From positions 1-15,706 of the forward strand of contig CAZBGR010000020.1 of assembly GCA_964491535.1 (NCBI GenBank): DNA of 15,706 nt. Direction: 5' to 3'. The notes beneath the pieces were generated by a model. It saw nothing but the letters and a program-made list of their open reading frames with translations. It was not told the origin of the DNA and made no database searches. Positions 14,525 to 15,706 of the stretch are shown here, piece after piece (the first letter of the stretch is position 1; every line of letters starts with the position of its first letter). Made by a program: the position numbers and the translations under genes. The stretch comes from CAZBGR01 sp964491535 (GTDB taxonomy: Bacteria > Bacillota_I > Bacilli_A > RF39 > UBA660).

Positions 14525-15625
14525 ATGAAAATAGATATTTTAACTCTTTTTCCAAAAATGTATGATGGTTTTTTAAAAGAATCAATTATTAAAAAGGCGA
14601 TTGAGGAGAAAAAAGTAGCCATTAAAATTAATAATATTAGGGATTATGCTAAAAATAAACATAAGAAAGTAGATGATACTCCTTATGGTGGGGGACCAGG
14701 AATGGTTTTAATGTGTCAACCTATTTTTGATGCAGTTGAAACATTGAGAAATGATGATACTAAAATTATTTTAATGACGCCTTCAGGAACTCCTTATCAT
14801 CAAAAGATAGCTTTTAAATTAAGTTCAGAAAAGCATCTAATTTTAATTGCTGGTCATTATGAAGGTTTTGATGAACGAATTAGAACAATTGTTGATTTAG
14901 AAATTAGTATTGGGGACTATATTTTAACGGGTGGTGAATTACCAACGATGGTTGTTGTTGATAGTGTGGTTAGATTAATTGATGGAGTAATTGATGAAGA
15001 ATCTAGGCAAAAAGAATCCTTCAGTGAATCTTTGTTAGATTATGCTACTTATACTAAACCAAAAGATTATAAAGGGTTAAAAGTTCCTGAGGTATTACTC
15101 AGTGGCCATCATGCAAAGATTGAAAATTGGAGGCAAACTGAACGAATTATTAAAACCATGAAAAGAAGACCAGATTTAGTTAATAAAAAGAAAGGCTATT
15201 TATTAACTAAAGATAAATTTAGTAAAGAAGTAATTTATCTTGAATACGATAAATTAAATGGTCTAGATATCAGTCCTCGTAACGATGCTAAAAGAGAAGA
15301 TGTTATTAGTGTTCGGAAAATGATTTTAATTAAACCTTCATTTATTGATAAGGTACTTAAATTAAAAATTGATAAAAAAATAAAGTATTTTATTAAAAGA
15401 TTAACTGATATTGAAGATGATTCAACTGATGATGATTTACAACGTTTTATTGATGAAGTTGAGCTGTATAAAATGACGCAATTAAATTATTATTTAAATT
15501 TTTTAGGTTTGGATTATAAAAATTTAACTTTAAAAAAATTACAATTAATTTTAAATGAGCTTAAAATAAGAAAACATTTATTAATTAATTTTAAAAGTTA
15601 TGAATCGGAAAAAGGATCACGATAA
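14525..15625 (+). CDS. trmD: tRNA (guanine-37-N1)-methyltransferase TrmD with C-terminal extension
   Basis: TrmD methylates N1 of G37 next to the anticodon and so prevents frameshifting. Residues 1 to about 225 are a complete TrmD: LTLFPKMYDGFL (6-17), DTPYGGGPGMVL (51-62), the knot residues GHYEGFDERI (110-119) and SIGDYILTGGELP (128-140), and the tRNA-binding C-terminal segment ending at RRPDL (214-218). The family normally stops at about 220-250, but this protein has 366. The added part, about 225-366, is Lys/Leu/Asp-rich and probably helical, with an acidic patch around DIEDDSTDDD. I recognise no domain in it. The ATG follows the strong site GAGGGGAG. The gene is not next to rpsP or rimM, its frequent partners. 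Confidence 0.95.
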   Translation: MKIDILTLFPKMYDGFLKESIIKKAIEEKKVAIKINNIRDYAKNKHKKVDDTPYGGGPGMVLMCQPIFDAVETLRNDDTKIILMTPSGTPYHQKIAFKLSSEKHLILIAGHYEGFDERIRTIVDLEISIGDYILTGGELPTMVVVDSVVRLIDGVIDEESRQKESFSESLLDYATYTKPKDYKGLKVPEVLLSGHHAKIENWRQTERIIKTMKRRPDLVNKKKGYLLTKDKFSKEVIYLEYDKLNGLDISPRNDAKREDVISVRKMILIKPSFIDKVLKLKIDKKIKYFIKRLTDIEDDSTDDDLQRFIDEVELYKMTQLNYYLNFLGLDYKNLTLKKLQLILNELKIRKHLLINFKSYESEKGSR

Positions 15626-15706
15626 TTTGCTTGTTTTTTATAAGAAATTAATGTCAATAACTTAGGAAAATGTCCTAAAAAAAGTTGATTATAAGTGGGA
15701 AAATTT
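15626..15706. other. Downstream intergenic end of the window with a small hairpin
   Basis: No gene is visible here. TTAGGA (15662-15667) and TCCTAA (15673-15678) form a 6-bp hairpin with a 5-base loop, followed by A residues on the plus strand. There is no T-tract for an intrinsic terminator. If the next gene were rplS, which often follows trmD, this could be part of its leader, but that gene lies outside the window. Confidence 0.3.

Noticed and set aside
1..15706. CRISPR arrays, tRNA or rRNA genes, insertion sequences and phage genes
   Set aside because: No spaced repeat array, cloverleaf-like sequence, transposase or integrase was found. The only clear tandem repeat is the coding one in rplT.

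Overview
The window is a gene-dense stretch of a very AT-rich chromosome (roughly a quarter to 30% G+C by eye) from a low-GC Firmicutes-type bacterium. The likely placement is an uncultured lineage of class Bacilli, near Erysipelotrichales or RF39-like groups. Reasons are the housekeeping genes (rpmI-rplT, dnaG-rpoD-trmK), strong AGGAGG ribosome binding sites, extended -10 promoters of TGnTATAAT type, and homologues of Bacillus genes such as yqfQ/vrrA, yutH and yutI. TGA is used as a stop (dnaG, pilC and prepilin peptidase genes), so this is the standard bacterial code and not the Mycoplasma code.

Layout. 1-603: the tail of rpmI (L35), then rplT (L20) with an unusual lysine-rich C-terminal tail containing a 51-base tandem duplication; two hairpins follow. 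739-4283: dnaG, rpoD and trmK, each overlapping the next by 8 bases (primase, housekeeping sigma factor, tRNA m1A22 methyltransferase). 4267-4638, minus strand: a YqfQ/VrrA-like small protein whose end overlaps trmK convergently. 4696-9640: an operon starting from an extended -10 promoter. It encodes a PilC/ComGB-type platform protein with an extra N-terminal hydrophobic region of about 220 residues, a prepilin peptidase, one type IV pilin-like protein and a HerA-type DNA-translocating ATPase, and it ends at a palindrome. 9707-10857: a YutH-like spore-coat-associated kinase-fold protein, convergent with a NifU-like (YutI) Fe-S scaffold gene. 10858-11088: an intergenic region with a long-range inverted repeat and the proS promoter. 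11089-15625: archaeal/eukaryotic-type prolyl-tRNA synthetase, dCMP deaminase, a YgjP-type metallopeptidase, a SpoU/TrmH rRNA or tRNA methyltransferase, and TrmD with an extra C-terminal domain of about 140 residues. 15626-15706 shows no gene.

Most of the window is translation and replication housekeeping. Three proteins carry parts that their families normally lack (L20 tail, PilC N-terminal region, TrmD C-terminal region). The pilin-type operon is minimal: it has platform, peptidase and pilin but no PilB/GspE-type motor ATPase in view, and its last gene is a HerA-FtsK family ATPase. These are the best candidates for something new. No CRISPR array, tRNA, rRNA, insertion sequence or recognisable phage gene was found. 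No gene-free stretch exceeds 300 bases.
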